Shown: one piece after another, positions 45,234-54,108 of the stretch
How positions within the stretch are numbered: position 1 is the first letter of the stretch
How the letters are laid out: every line of letters begins with the position of its first letter
DNA from: Halomonas sp. HL-48
Lineage (GTDB): Bacteria > Pseudomonadota > Gammaproteobacteria > Pseudomonadales > Halomonadaceae
Assembly: GCF_001314875.1 (NCBI RefSeq)
Contig: NZ_LJZS01000013.1
Span: forward strand, 31,889-95,888
Direction of reading: 5' to 3'
DNA length: 64,000 nt
Program-made: the position numbers and the translations under genes
The notes under the pieces: model-generated
The model's database searches: none
Told to the model about the DNA's origin: nothing
Seen by the model: the letters and a program-made list of their open reading frames with translations, nothing else

Positions 45234-45931
45234 GCGTCTGCCTCCTTGGCGTCAGCATATGCAAGCGGGTCACTGACCCCGTTTGCGGCAAAGGCAGCCA
45301 AACGCTCTCGACAGCTTCCGCAGCGACCGCAGGCGAGGTCACCGCCTTCGTAGCAGGTCCAGGTATCGCGGTAGTCGAGTCCCAGTGCGAGCCCCTCCGC
45401 TAGGATCTCGGCCTTACCCGCATGCAGGTAAGGAGCATGGACGTCGACAGGCGAGAAATTGGCGATACGGGCAACATGGTCCATGGCCTTGACAAAGGCG
45501 GGGCGGCAGTCGGGGTACAGGACGTGATCGCCCCCATGGGCACCGTAGTCAACGCGGCTGGCGCCAATATTGACGGCTTTCGCAATGGCTAACGACAGCA
45601 ATATCATGTTGCGGTTGGGGACCACGGTGGCGGTCAGGTTGTCGCTGTCGTAGTCGCCGTGTGGCATGTCATGGGCGGTGTTGGTCAACGCCGAGTTATC
45701 AATCAGCGAATGAATCGAACGAATATCCACGACCTGGTGAGGGACGCCCAATTGCTGGCAGACGTGCCGAGCGGTATCGAGTTCTCGCGCGTGGCGTTGG
45801 CCGTAGTCAAACGACAGCGCATGGACGTCACAGCCTTCATTGATGGCGCGATGAAGCAGGGTGAAAGAGTCCATGCCGCCGGAATAGATCACCACGGCGG
45901 TGGCCCCATGAGAGGTTTGGGAAGTTGACAT
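45221..45931 (-). CDS. queC: 7-cyano-7-deazaguanine synthase
   Basis: QueC makes preQ0 from 7-carboxy-7-deazaguanine, ammonia and ATP. The 236-residue protein has the PP-loop [39 protein letters not shown], and the C-terminal zinc-binding cysteines in [19 protein letters not shown]. Start 45931 (MSTSQ) has AAGAG upstream; a GTG three codons earlier is possible. First gene of the queuosine unit. I looked for a preQ1 riboswitch in its 170-bp leader and found none. Confidence 0.94.
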   Translation of the reverse strand: MSTSQTSHGATAVVIYSGGMDSFTLLHRAINEGCDVHALSFDYGQRHARELDTARHVCQQLGVPHQVVDIRSIHSLIDNSALTNTAHDMPHGDYDSDNLTATVVPNRNMILLSLAIAKAVNIGASRVDYGAHGGDHVLYPDCRPAFVKAMDHVARIANFSPVDVHAPYLHAGKAEILAEGLALGLDYRDTWTCYEGGDLACGRCGSCRERLAAFAANGVSDPLAYADAKEADACTR

Positions 45932-46104
45932 GATAGACACTCTTTATGCCGGAGAATTTATTGATCGTAGCGTGTTGCAAAGCGGCTACTGCGTTCCGGG
46001 GTCCGGTCCGGAAGGGCGTGAGTGTACGCAATTGACGCGTTTCTGGCTACACACAATCTGCTCTGAAAGTGCTAGGCTAGGGGCTTCATTGAAGGGATGA
46101 TGCT

Positions 46105-46521
46105 ATGGCCACTATCGAACACAGCGCCATCGTCAAGGCAACGCCCGAGCGAGTGTTTGGGTTGCTGAGGCGCGTCGAGGATTTTGCCGACTATTCGGAT
46201 CTGATCAGCGCCATTGATCCGTTAGGTGACGATCGTTACCGGTGGCATGTGCGCGCACTGAGCATGGACTGGACCTTTGACGTTGTGATTACCGATATTC
46301 AGCCGCCCAAGGTGCTCGCCTGGGAATCGATAAGCGGTGTGAAAAACCAGGGCCGGTATCATCTGCGTGAGGTTCCGGAAGGCACCGAAGTGGCGCTGAC
46401 ACTCAGCTATGAAATCGGCAGCCGTTTTATGGAAAAAGCCGTCAACAAGGCGGCAACGCCGCTGGTGGGTAAAGTCAGCCGTCAGATTCTCGAGCGGGTG
46501 GAGGCTCGGCTACAGGTATAA
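46105..46521 (+). CDS. SRPBCC (START/polyketide cyclase-like) family protein
   Basis: This 138-residue protein has the helix-grip pattern: an N-terminal strand IEHSAIVKATPERVFGLLRRVEDFADYSD, a central run of strands, and a C-terminal long helix (VGKVSRQILERVEARL). It resembles coenzyme Q-binding COQ10/RatA-like and polyketide cyclase-type proteins that bind hydrophobic ligands. The specific ligand is not readable. It is alone between divergent queC and the DUF2789 gene. Confidence 0.75.
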   Translation: MATIEHSAIVKATPERVFGLLRRVEDFADYSDLISAIDPLGDDRYRWHVRALSMDWTFDVVITDIQPPKVLAWESISGVKNQGRYHLREVPEGTEVALTLSYEIGSRFMEKAVNKAATPLVGKVSRQILERVEARLQV

Positions 46522-46580
46522 GTCGACGCATGCCTGCCGATACCAGGCTGACGCGCTAGCCCGGCATCGGCTGAACGCGA

Positions 46581-46820
46581 TCAGGTTGGTTTATGCATGG
46601 ATGCATCGAGGTGGTCGACTACCTCGGCCCAATCGGCGTCCTCCTCAACAGCTTCCTTTAAAAACTCCGCCTGTCCTTCATTCCAGCAGGGCGCATCGGC
46701 GAGCGGCATCGTGTCGGGTAATGGCGCATGGCGCTGAATGAAGCGTTCGATCGAAGCAGCATCGGATGCCAGCCCCAATTGTTCGAATAGCTCGCTGAAG
46801 TGATGCACTGGCTTTTCCAT
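46581..46820 (-). CDS. DUF2789 family small protein
   Basis: This 79-residue acidic protein has the DUF2789 pattern HHFSELFEQLGLASD near the start, PLADAPCWNEGQAEFL in the middle, and EDADWAEVVDHLDASM near the end. Function is unknown; it is found in pseudomonads and relatives. AAAGGAG precedes the ATG at 46820. No cysteine cluster or membrane segment; predicted mostly helical. Confidence 0.85.
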   Translation of the reverse strand: MEKPVHHFSELFEQLGLASDAASIERFIQRHAPLPDTMPLADAPCWNEGQAEFLKEAVEEDADWAEVVDHLDASMHKPT

Positions 46821-46920
46821 TAAGCGTACTCCTTTCAATTCATTGGATGTGCTTTCACCTTAGCGTTAAACGCCGCGATTGCCAGGTGCGCATTTAACGC
46901 TCAGCGTCTATCGGTCTTCA

Positions 46921-47994
46921 CTAGCGCTCACCTACCAGGGGGGTCACGAAGCGTTGCCGTCGGTCCTCGTCGGTGAGCGGCTGAGCCAACAGATGAACGA
47001 GCTTGCAGAACGCTGCCTCCGGCGTCATGCCGTCGCCAGACAGAACGCCCGCGTCGTGCAGGTCTTTGCCCGCCGCATAAGCCCCCAGGTGCACGCTGCC
47101 TTGAGGGCACTGGCTGATCGCGGCGAGCAATTTGCCTTCGCCACTGGCCTTTGCCAGAACGGCTAGCAACGCCGCGTCATTGGGTAGATTGCCGGCGCCC
47201 CACAGCTGTAGCAACGCTCCCTTGACTCGTGCGTCATCCAGCCAGGCCGCCATCTGCCAGGCGCTGATGCCCGGCCATAGCGCCAGCCGGACGATGGCAC
47301 CATCGTCCACGGGCGTGTAGTCGGGCAGCTCGAACCGGGGTGCCCCGCGTTGCTGATCCGCCAGGCTGCGGCTGGGGTAATGGACGATATCGTCACCCAC
47401 CCGCTCGCCGAGCAGTGGGTAGTTGGGGCTGGCAAACGCATCGGCTGATTCGCTATGCTGCTTGATGGCACGAACGCCGCGAAGCAGCTTGCCGTGGAAA
47501 TAAATGGCGACCTCTTTTACCTTGGGCTCGGTGGCGCAGCGCAGCGCGCCGTAGAGGTTGCCCAGCGCATCGCTTCCAGGGGCTTCGAGGGGCTGCATGG
47601 CGCCGGTAAGAATGACCGGGCGATCCACGCCCTGAAGCTGGTAGGCAAGGCTGGCGGCTGTCCAGCTCAGCGTATCGGTGCCGTGAATGACCACAAAGCC
47701 GTGGTAGTCGCTCAGGCGCGTGGCAATGTCGCGGGCCAGCTGTGACCAGTTGCCAGGCGTGGCAGTACTTGAATCGATCAGCGGCGCATAGCTGAGCACG
47801 TCGTAAGCGGGCAGGCGCTGTTGCAGCGCGAGCGGTAGCTGTCCAAATGCCTGCGCCAACCGCGATTCGATATCGCCAGCCGGGCTGAGACCTTGATCGC
47901 CCGGACGCATACCCAGCGTGCCGCCGGTATAGAGGATCAACAGGCGAGGGCCGGACGTCGAGGTGATGGGCTGAAAGGGAGAAGTATCGCTCAC
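46921..47994 (-). CDS. ansA: Type I (cytoplasmic) L-asparaginase
   Basis: AnsA hydrolyses L-asparagine to aspartate and ammonia. The 357-residue protein has the two catalytic threonine motifs, ILYTGGTLGM and VVIHGTDTLSWTA, and GAMQPLEAPGSDALGN. No signal peptide, consistent with the cytosolic type I enzyme. The start is GTG with AGGAG, overlapping the stop of the upstream CynX-type transporter gene by four bases, so the pair is translationally coupled. Confidence 0.92.
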   Translation of the reverse strand: MSDTSPFQPITSTSGPRLLILYTGGTLGMRPGDQGLSPAGDIESRLAQAFGQLPLALQQRLPAYDVLSYAPLIDSSTATPGNWSQLARDIATRLSDYHGFVVIHGTDTLSWTAASLAYQLQGVDRPVILTGAMQPLEAPGSDALGNLYGALRCATEPKVKEVAIYFHGKLLRGVRAIKQHSESADAFASPNYPLLGERVGDDIVHYPSRSLADQQRGAPRFELPDYTPVDDGAIVRLALWPGISAWQMAAWLDDARVKGALLQLWGAGNLPNDAALLAVLAKASGEGKLLAAISQCPQGSVHLGAYAAGKDLHDAGVLSGDGMTPEAAFCKLVHLLAQPLTDEDRRQRFVTPLVGER

Positions 47995-49220
47995 GGCGTC
48001 TCCTTATTTAGGCTGTCAACGTCTTCATTGTGGACCAATAGCTGTCCGGAGCTATCATCGAGGCGGCGCTTACGCCCGGCCAGTAGGGCAAAGCCAGCGC
48101 AAATGCCAAGTAGGGTAATCAATAGCCAGGCGATCTGGCCACCGCTGGCTTTATGCTGCAGCAGCAGGCCGACTCCGAATGGGCCCAGGGCCGCAATGGT
48201 GTAACCACCCCCTTGTACCAACCCTGATAGCTGCCCCGAGAGGCGAGCATTGGCCGTGCGCAGGACCAGCAGGCTTAGCGCCAGACTAAAACTGCCTCCC
48301 TGACCCAGCCCGAGTAATACTGCGCCCGGCCATTGCCAGCTCAAGGGTGCGAGCAGCAGCATCCATAAACCGCAGGCGGTAGATAGCAGAACGCACAGCA
48401 AGGCCGGACGCTGATCACGTCCCAGGCGGGCAAACCATGGCGCGGTAAGCGCAGAAGCCAACTGACACAGTATCGAAATGGCCATGGTAAGACCGGCGGC
48501 GGTTTCGCTGTAGCCGCGGTATACCAGCAGCGTAGGCAGCCATCCAAACACGATGTACGCCATCGATGATTGAATGCCCATGAACAGCATGACGTACCAG
48601 GTTAGCGGTTGGCGAAGTAGCTTGAACACGCCGGTATGCGGAGTTGACGCTTGTGCTGAAGCGGTTTGGGTAATGGGCATGTAAATCACCCATAACACCA
48701 GCGCTACCAAGGCCAGCAAGGACCAGCTCATCAAGCTGGCTTGCCAACTACCCAGGTAGTGGGTAAGCGGCACGCTCAGACCAGCACCTAGCGCGCCCCC
48801 CAGGCACAGGGCCATGGTGTACAGGCCGGTCAGCAGGTCGGCGCTATGCGGAAGTTGACGTTTGACCAGCGCCGGCAGCAGCGTGCCGGCAAGACCGATG
48901 GCGGCGCCGGCCAGGGCCGAGCCAAGGAACAAAACACCAGGCAAAGGCAGACCACGCAGCACCAGGCCCGCGAGCAGCAGGCAAAGGGCCGTGCTTAACG
49001 CACGTTCGCTGCCAATACGCTGTGCCAGTAATGGCGCAAGCGGTGCCGTGAGGCCCAGAAAAAGCACCGGCAAGGTGGTGAGTACGCCAGCGGCTGCCGC
49101 GCTGAGACCGGCAACTTCCTGCAGGCGGTTGAGTAAAGGCGCGACGGATGACATCGCGGGGCGAAGGTTGAGCCCCACGATCACCATCAGTGCAATGAAT
49201 ACGCTATGGCGTGCCCGCAT
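47991..49220 (-). CDS. MFS transporter, CynX/NimT family
   Basis: The 409-residue protein has 12 hydrophobic segments and the CynX/NimT signature GLNLRPAMSSVAPLL in TM1. CynX accompanies cyanate degradation genes and NimT confers 2-nitroimidazole resistance in E. coli; the substrate here is unknown and no cyanase gene is nearby. It is coupled to ansA downstream and follows a 167-residue unknown protein with only nine bases between. Confidence 0.85.
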   Translation of the reverse strand: MRARHSVFIALMVIVGLNLRPAMSSVAPLLNRLQEVAGLSAAAAGVLTTLPVLFLGLTAPLAPLLAQRIGSERALSTALCLLLAGLVLRGLPLPGVLFLGSALAGAAIGLAGTLLPALVKRQLPHSADLLTGLYTMALCLGGALGAGLSVPLTHYLGSWQASLMSWSLLALVALVLWVIYMPITQTASAQASTPHTGVFKLLRQPLTWYVMLFMGIQSSMAYIVFGWLPTLLVYRGYSETAAGLTMAISILCQLASALTAPWFARLGRDQRPALLCVLLSTACGLWMLLLAPLSWQWPGAVLLGLGQGGSFSLALSLLVLRTANARLSGQLSGLVQGGGYTIAALGPFGVGLLLQHKASGGQIAWLLITLLGICAGFALLAGRKRRLDDSSGQLLVHNEDVDSLNKETP

Positions 49221-49229
49221 GGGTTCGTC

Positions 49230-49733
49230 TTATTTCAGGTGGGGGCGCAAGTCTCCACGAACGGCGTCGAGCAGGGTAATGAAGTGATAGTCGTCGGGCG
49301 CATCAAGGCAATCGACGCGCACGCTGGTGCGCATGCCTTTATCCACCTTGACCTGATCGAAAATTTCCAGGGTCAGCTTGCGCGCTGGCTTATCACCGGG
49401 GGCAAGCGTTCCCTCTTCCAGCGTGAAGGTTTCGACAAGCGTCACCCTTACCCTGGTGCTGTTGCCTTCGCTGAGCACCCGGCGCACAAACAGCCAGCCT
49501 TCGCAGGGCAGGGCGTGTTGGTCGTCCCGCTTGCGCAGGAAAAGCGTGCGATAGCAGGCACCTTCCGTTGACGCCTTTTCCGCCATGCTGCGATACGCCT
49601 GCACGACCTGCGTCGATGAGGCGCGAGCATCTTCCAGGCGTTGCACAACGCCAAAGTGCTCTCTGCTTAACTGCTCTTGGCGCTGGAACGTTTGCCACTG
49701 GCGGTATTGCGCAATAAGTTGGGAAGACGCCAT
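49230..49733 (-). CDS. Conserved-looking protein of unknown function
   Basis: I do not recognise this 167-residue protein. It begins with a helical region rich in Gln and Arg (residues 1-50), then alternates short strands and charged turns, with CYRTLFLRKRDDQHALPCEGWLFVRRVL in the middle (landmarks CYRTLF and EGWLFVRR) and a strand-rich C-terminal half, ending DYHFITLLDAVRGDLRPHLK-like. No signal peptide or membrane segment is visible. Start 49733 has GGAG six bases upstream. It is the first gene before cynX-type and ansA in the same direction. Confidence 0.7.
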   Translation of the reverse strand: MASSQLIAQYRQWQTFQRQEQLSREHFGVVQRLEDARASSTQVVQAYRSMAEKASTEGACYRTLFLRKRDDQHALPCEGWLFVRRVLSEGNSTRVRVTLVETFTLEEGTLAPGDKPARKLTLEIFDQVKVDKGMRTSVRVDCLDAPDDYHFITLLDAVRGDLRPHLK

Positions 49734-49808
49734 GATCACTCCATGAAAACAGGTGCTTAATGAGTAGCCCGATAAGAGCGCTACCTTCGCATATTCTTTA
49801 ACACCGAG

Positions 49809-51062
49809 CTAGCGGCGGGCACGACGCTTGGGGGCTGCGTCACGCTCCGCGTGCTGACTCGGCTTACGTTGGCTGCGCGCATTACGCGGCTGGCGCCGGC
49901 CATTTTCGATCGGCTGGGGCGTGGCGTTGGGGTCGGGTTCAAAGCCGGGTTCAATGTGCTTGGGCAGGGTTTGCTTGATGAGGCGTTCAATACCGCTCAG
50001 CAAGGAGTGCTCATCGACGCACACCAGCGAAACCGCTTCGCCGTTGCTGCCGGCACGGCCCGTGCGCCCGATACGGTGGACGTAATCTTCCGCGACGTTG
50101 GGCAACTCGAAGTTCACCACGTGAGGCAGCTCGTTGATATCCAATCCGCGCGCGGCGATATCGGTGGCGACCAGTACCTGCAGGTCGCCGCTTTTAAACG
50201 CGCCCAGCGCACGGGTCCGGGCGCCCTGACTTTTATTGCCATGAATGGCCATGGCGGGAATCTCCTGCTTGGAGAGCTGCTCAGCCAGGCGGTTGGCACC
50301 ATGTTTGGTGCGCGTGAAGACCAGCACCTGATACCACTGATGTTCCTTGATCAGGTGTGCCAGCAGCTCGCGCTTTTTCTCGCGATCGACCCGGTATACC
50401 GACTGCGCAATTTTGTCGGCCGTGGTATTGCGCGGGGCGACGTCGATAAACGCCGGATCATTGAGGAACTGCTGTGCCAGCGTCTGGATTTCATTTGAAA
50501 ACGTGGCAGAAAACAGCAGGTTCTGACGCTTACTGGGTACCAGTTTCAGCAGGCGTTTTATGTCATGGATGAAGCCCATGTCGAGCATGCGGTCGGCTTC
50601 ATCGAGGACGAGGATTTCGACGCTTGAAAGGTCCACATGACCCTGCTGTTGCAGGTCCAGCAGCCGGCCCGGGGTCGCCACCAGGATGTCGAGACCGCGC
50701 TTCAAGGCATCAACCTGGGGCTGCTGGCCAACGCCGCCGAAAATAATGTGCGAACGCAGGGAGAGGTGTTGGCCGTAAGTGGTAACGCTTTCCCCTACTT
50801 GGGCTGCCAGCTCACGCGTGGGGGTCAGCACCAGGGCGCGTACCTGACGCTTTGCCGCGGGTTTGCCTGCAGATAAACGCTGCAGCATGGGAAGGGTAAA
50901 CCCCGCGGTTTTACCGGTGCCCGTTTGGGCGCTGGCCAGCAGGTCGCGGCCCTGTAGTACGACCGGAATCGCTTGACGCTGAATAGGCGTCGGCACTGTA
51001 TAGCCTTGATCGGTCACCGCGCGAAGTAAATCGGCGTCGAGGCCGAGGTCAGAAAAGTTCAT
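49809..51062 (-). CDS. rhlE: DEAD-box RNA helicase, RhlE type
   Basis: This 417-residue ATP-dependent RNA helicase has all core motifs: Q motif and [10 protein letters not shown], Walker [29 protein letters not shown] box [16 protein letters not shown] (LFSATF), [18 protein letters not shown] and [11 protein letters not shown] basic Arg/Lys/Gln-rich tail of about 55 residues follows, as in RhlE. Roles in ribosome assembly and RNA decay are known for RhlE. Start 51062 has GGGAG; the 250-bp gap upstream has no gene. Confidence 0.94.
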   Translation of the reverse strand: MNFSDLGLDADLLRAVTDQGYTVPTPIQRQAIPVVLQGRDLLASAQTGTGKTAGFTLPMLQRLSAGKPAAKRQVRALVLTPTRELAAQVGESVTTYGQHLSLRSHIIFGGVGQQPQVDALKRGLDILVATPGRLLDLQQQGHVDLSSVEILVLDEADRMLDMGFIHDIKRLLKLVPSKRQNLLFSATFSNEIQTLAQQFLNDPAFIDVAPRNTTADKIAQSVYRVDREKKRELLAHLIKEHQWYQVLVFTRTKHGANRLAEQLSKQEIPAMAIHGNKSQGARTRALGAFKSGDLQVLVATDIAARGLDINELPHVVNFELPNVAEDYVHRIGRTGRAGSNGEAVSLVCVDEHSLLSGIERLIKQTLPKHIEPGFEPDPNATPQPIENGRRQPRNARSQRKPSQHAERDAAPKRRARR

Positions 51063-51312
51063 GCGTTCTCCCAGCGACCATATACGCATGCCGTTGGCAT
51101 CGCTATATAGCACGCTGTGTTAAATGATTGAGGGTGAAGGGCGCTGTGCAAGCGCTAATAACCGTAATGAATTGAAGGTAACAATGGCCAGCCACGACAG
51201 AAACGGTTTTAGGCCTCTCATCGGCATGCCGGAAAGGACGCGAGTGGCTAGTGACGAGATTCACTCATAACGAACGATTGATTAAGCGAGCACTATATCA
51301 TGCAATTGACGC
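51063..51312. other. Intergenic region before rhlE
   Basis: 250 bp with no gene. It contains a GCTATATAGC palindrome near 51101-51110 that could include the rhlE -10 region on the minus strand. Otherwise I see nothing assignable. Confidence 0.4.
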
Positions 51313-51795
51313 TTAGTCTGGTGCCGGCATGCGATGGGCCTGATGTACCGAAGCTACTCGGGCGCGAGAGGCGGGAGGCAGGTCGAGTGTATCAAGCGCC
51401 TCCTCAGATAGGGCGAAGAGTTGCTCAGGGGTAAAAATGCCCAGGGCAAATAGCTGCTTGGCCGTGGCCGGGCCAATGCCGTCCAGCGCCATCAGGTGCC
51501 TGCCGAAAAGTGCCATATGCTGGGATTCGTCAAGTGACGGGGTGATGCCGTCGGGTTGCTGTCGAAAATAGGCATCGGCCGACGCAATGATAAACTGTTC
51601 GACGCGCGACAGGGCGGCTTGTGTGTCGGCTGAAGGTCGACTCCCGGTCAGTGTGTCGTGGACCGTCTGATAATGGCTCATGGCGGTTACCAGTCCTTCT
51701 TCGCTGGCGGGCTCATCGAGAAGTGTTTCCACCGTCTGGCACAGAGCCCTGACGGCATCGAGGCAGCCATCCGCAGATCGCGCTATATCTGTCAT
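51313..51795 (-). CDS. Helix-hairpin-helix domain protein
   Basis: The 160-residue protein has a largely helical N-terminal region (residues 1-100) without recognised motif, and a C-terminal helix-hairpin-helix pair with MALDGIGPATAKQLFALGI and the following FTPEQLFALSEEALDTLDL, as in RNA polymerase alpha CTD-like or DNA-binding HhH_5 modules. It may bind DNA, but no catalytic residues are seen. It stands alone between rhlE and pqiC on the same strand. Confidence 0.72.
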   Translation of the reverse strand: MTDIARSADGCLDAVRALCQTVETLLDEPASEEGLVTAMSHYQTVHDTLTGSRPSADTQAALSRVEQFIIASADAYFRQQPDGITPSLDESQHMALFGRHLMALDGIGPATAKQLFALGIFTPEQLFALSEEALDTLDLPPASRARVASVHQAHRMPAPD

Positions 51796-51831
51796 TACCT
51801 ATCAACTCCCTTTGTTGGTGGCCTGTTCACG

Positions 51832-52413
51832 CTACTGAACTTCCTTCAGCGCCTGTGCAATCTGCTCGCCGACGCGATCCCAGCTTTTACCGAGGGCGCG
51901 CACCAATGCCGGGTAGCCATCTTCAGCAAGAGGGGTATCGGCATTGAAGCTTTCCATCGCCAGCACGTCGCCCTGAGCGTTGAGCAGTTGCCACTGGCCG
52001 CTGGCGATAGCGCTGCCATCATGGCGGCCCTGAAATTGGTCTACTTCCAAGCGTAGCCTGATCGCCTGCTCGTCGCCAGAAGCGTCCCGTACCACGCGCC
52101 ATGATGGCAGCGCTGCCGACAAGCGGGCACGTAGGCCACGTTCCAGCTGTCGGCCAATGGCTTCCGCCCACTGGTGGCCATTGGCCTCCTGTAGGGTAAT
52201 GTCATCGGTTTGCATGATAATGCCTTCGACATCCAGGTAGTGCGGCAAGCGGGGCGCGCTCACTTCGACTACGCCCTCGGGTTCACTCGGTCCACTGGTT
52301 AGCTCCCCGCCCGGCAGCACATAGCGACTGGCCGAAGGAGAGCTGCTGGCGCAGGCGCTGAGCAACAGCGGCAGCAGGAGCATCAGCATTATTCTTTGAG
52401 TGACATGACGCAT
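51832..52413 (-). CDS. pqiC: PqiC-type ABC-transport auxiliary outer-membrane lipoprotein
   Basis: The 193-residue lipoprotein has a signal peptide with lipobox LLSAC (Cys about residue 21), followed by the DUF330/PqiC fold (RYVLPGGELTSG, VSAPRLPHYLDVEGIIMQ, ANGHQWAEAIGRQLERGL). PqiC links the PqiB tunnel to the outer membrane in the E. coli lipid-transport system. It follows pqiB by nine bases and completes pqiABC. Confidence 0.92.
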   Translation of the reverse strand: MRHVTQRIMLMLLLPLLLSACASSSPSASRYVLPGGELTSGPSEPEGVVEVSAPRLPHYLDVEGIIMQTDDITLQEANGHQWAEAIGRQLERGLRARLSAALPSWRVVRDASGDEQAIRLRLEVDQFQGRHDGSAIASGQWQLLNAQGDVLAMESFNADTPLAEDGYPALVRALGKSWDRVGEQIAQALKEVQ

Positions 52414-52422
52414 TATCGGTCC

Positions 52423-54108
52423 TTACTCGCGCGGCGCGCGGGGAATGGGGTCGTCGGTTTCGACATTGTCGAACAGCAGGGCGCGAGGGTTTTCACTCAG
52501 CGTTCGCGTCAGTGGCTGTACATCGCGCATCACCCGATCAAGGCGTTCGACCGCTGACGTCAGGTCCTGGTAGGCAGCTGACTCGGGAGACAGTCCTTCC
52601 AGGGTTTTCTGAAGCTCCTCGAGCGTGCGGTTGGCGTTGCCGCCCAGCGATTGGGTTTCAGGATCGTTAAGTAGCTGATTAAGCGTCACGCTAATATCGC
52701 GAGCCTCTTCAAGCATAGACTCGGAAGCCTGAAGGTTTCGGTCCAGGCCAGTCAGTAACGGTTCGATTTCAAGTGAGTTCAGCTTATCAAGCAACTCCGT
52801 TACCTGCGCCTGAATTTGCGCAAAACCGCCGGACGTAGTGGGGAAGACGGTGCGCTCTGAGAAAGATTCCGGAACGTATTGCGCTTCCAGTTCGCGGCGG
52901 AAGTTCAGGTCTACGAACATGGCGCCGGTCAGCAGGTTGCCATTTTTAAGCGAGGCACGCAGCCCCAGGGTGAACATCCGCTTCAGGCGGGCATCCCATT
53001 CGTCTAGATCCACGTCGGTGTTTTCGATGCCCAGTCGCTGTGGTTCGATGCGAATCAACACCGGAATGGCGAATTGCTCTCTTGAATCAGGCTGGGGGGC
53101 GGTGAAATTCCACGGAACCGCGGCGACGGTGCCAAGCCGGACGCCACGAAACTCGACGGGTGCGCCCTTGGAAAGCCCACGGACGGTATCATCAACGAGC
53201 AATACGTACTCCAGGTATCGATTGAAGGTCCCTTGGCGGGCACTTTCTTCGTCATTGTAGAGTTCGAAGCGCGTGTCATTGTCGACGGGTTTCCCCATGG
53301 GCAGGTCCTCCGGCACGCCGAAGGTGACCCCGCCGCCCAGCAGCGCCTCGACCGAGTCCACGTTGACACGAACGCCGTCAGCATCGAGGCGAAAATCAAT
53401 CCCGCTGGCGCTCCAGAAGCGCGTGCTTTCCGTGACCAACTGCGCATAGGGCTCCTCGATAAACACCTGGTGGTGCATGGTGCGCGAATCCGCATCAAAG
53501 CGCGTTTCCTCGATACGCCCGACGGTGAACCCCTGGTAGGAAACCGGGTCGCCCACCCGCAAGGAGTTGCCCAGTTGGCTGATAAGGCTGATTTGCAGGC
53601 CCGCCACGCCTGTTGGTGCAACAGGCGGTGTGTCCCTGACATCAAACTCGCGGCTTGGCTCAGAGGACGCGCCGGGCTCCAACTGGATATAAGCCCCTGA
53701 CAGCACGGTGCCGAGGCCGCTGATGCCCTCGCGACCAATCCTGGGTTTTACGACCCAGAAGCGACTGTCTTCGCGCAGCATGGCTTCGGCTTCGGGTTGA
53801 ATCCGGGCGCGCAAAACGGCCTGGGAAAGGTCATCGGATAGCTGAACGCTCTGCACGCGGCCGATTTCCACGTTACGACTGCGGATAAGCGTGTTGCCCG
53901 CCTCGATGCCCTCGGCGTTTTCCATGGTCAGGGTGATGACAGTGCCCCGGCTGGAATAGTTGTCGTATACCAGCCACAAGCCAATCACCAGCGCGACGAT
54001 CGGCACAATCCAGATGGGCGAGAGCCGTGTCTGAGGGCTGGATTTGGCGCGATGCAGGTTGGGATCGCTTTGCGGTTCGTTGGACTGAACATCGTTTTCA
54101 TTAGCCAT
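52423..54108 (-). CDS. pqiB: PqiB, MCE-domain intermembrane lipid-transport protein
   Basis: The 561-residue protein has one N-terminal membrane anchor (LSPIWIVPIVALVIGLWLVYD-like segment, residues about 30-50) and three MCE domains in tandem (start points near ITLTMENAEGIEAGNTLIRS, VSYQGFTVGRIEETRF, VEFRGVRLGTVAAVPW), then a C-terminal coiled region that forms the needle in E. coli PqiB. It shuttles lipids across the periplasm with PqiA and PqiC. The start overlaps pqiA by eight bases. Confidence 0.93.
   Translation of the reverse strand: MANENDVQSNEPQSDPNLHRAKSSPQTRLSPIWIVPIVALVIGLWLVYDNYSSRGTVITLTMENAEGIEAGNTLIRSRNVEIGRVQSVQLSDDLSQAVLRARIQPEAEAMLREDSRFWVVKPRIGREGISGLGTVLSGAYIQLEPGASSEPSREFDVRDTPPVAPTGVAGLQISLISQLGNSLRVGDPVSYQGFTVGRIEETRFDADSRTMHHQVFIEEPYAQLVTESTRFWSASGIDFRLDADGVRVNVDSVEALLGGGVTFGVPEDLPMGKPVDNDTRFELYNDEESARQGTFNRYLEYVLLVDDTVRGLSKGAPVEFRGVRLGTVAAVPWNFTAPQPDSREQFAIPVLIRIEPQRLGIENTDVDLDEWDARLKRMFTLGLRASLKNGNLLTGAMFVDLNFRRELEAQYVPESFSERTVFPTTSGGFAQIQAQVTELLDKLNSLEIEPLLTGLDRNLQASESMLEEARDISVTLNQLLNDPETQSLGGNANRTLEELQKTLEGLSPESAAYQDLTSAVERLDRVMRDVQPLTRTLSENPRALLFDNVETDDPIPRAPRE

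Noticed and set aside
45932..46104. preQ1 riboswitch before queC
   Set aside because: I looked for preQ1-I and preQ1-II patterns on the minus strand and found neither; only GC-rich repeats of CCGGACC occur.
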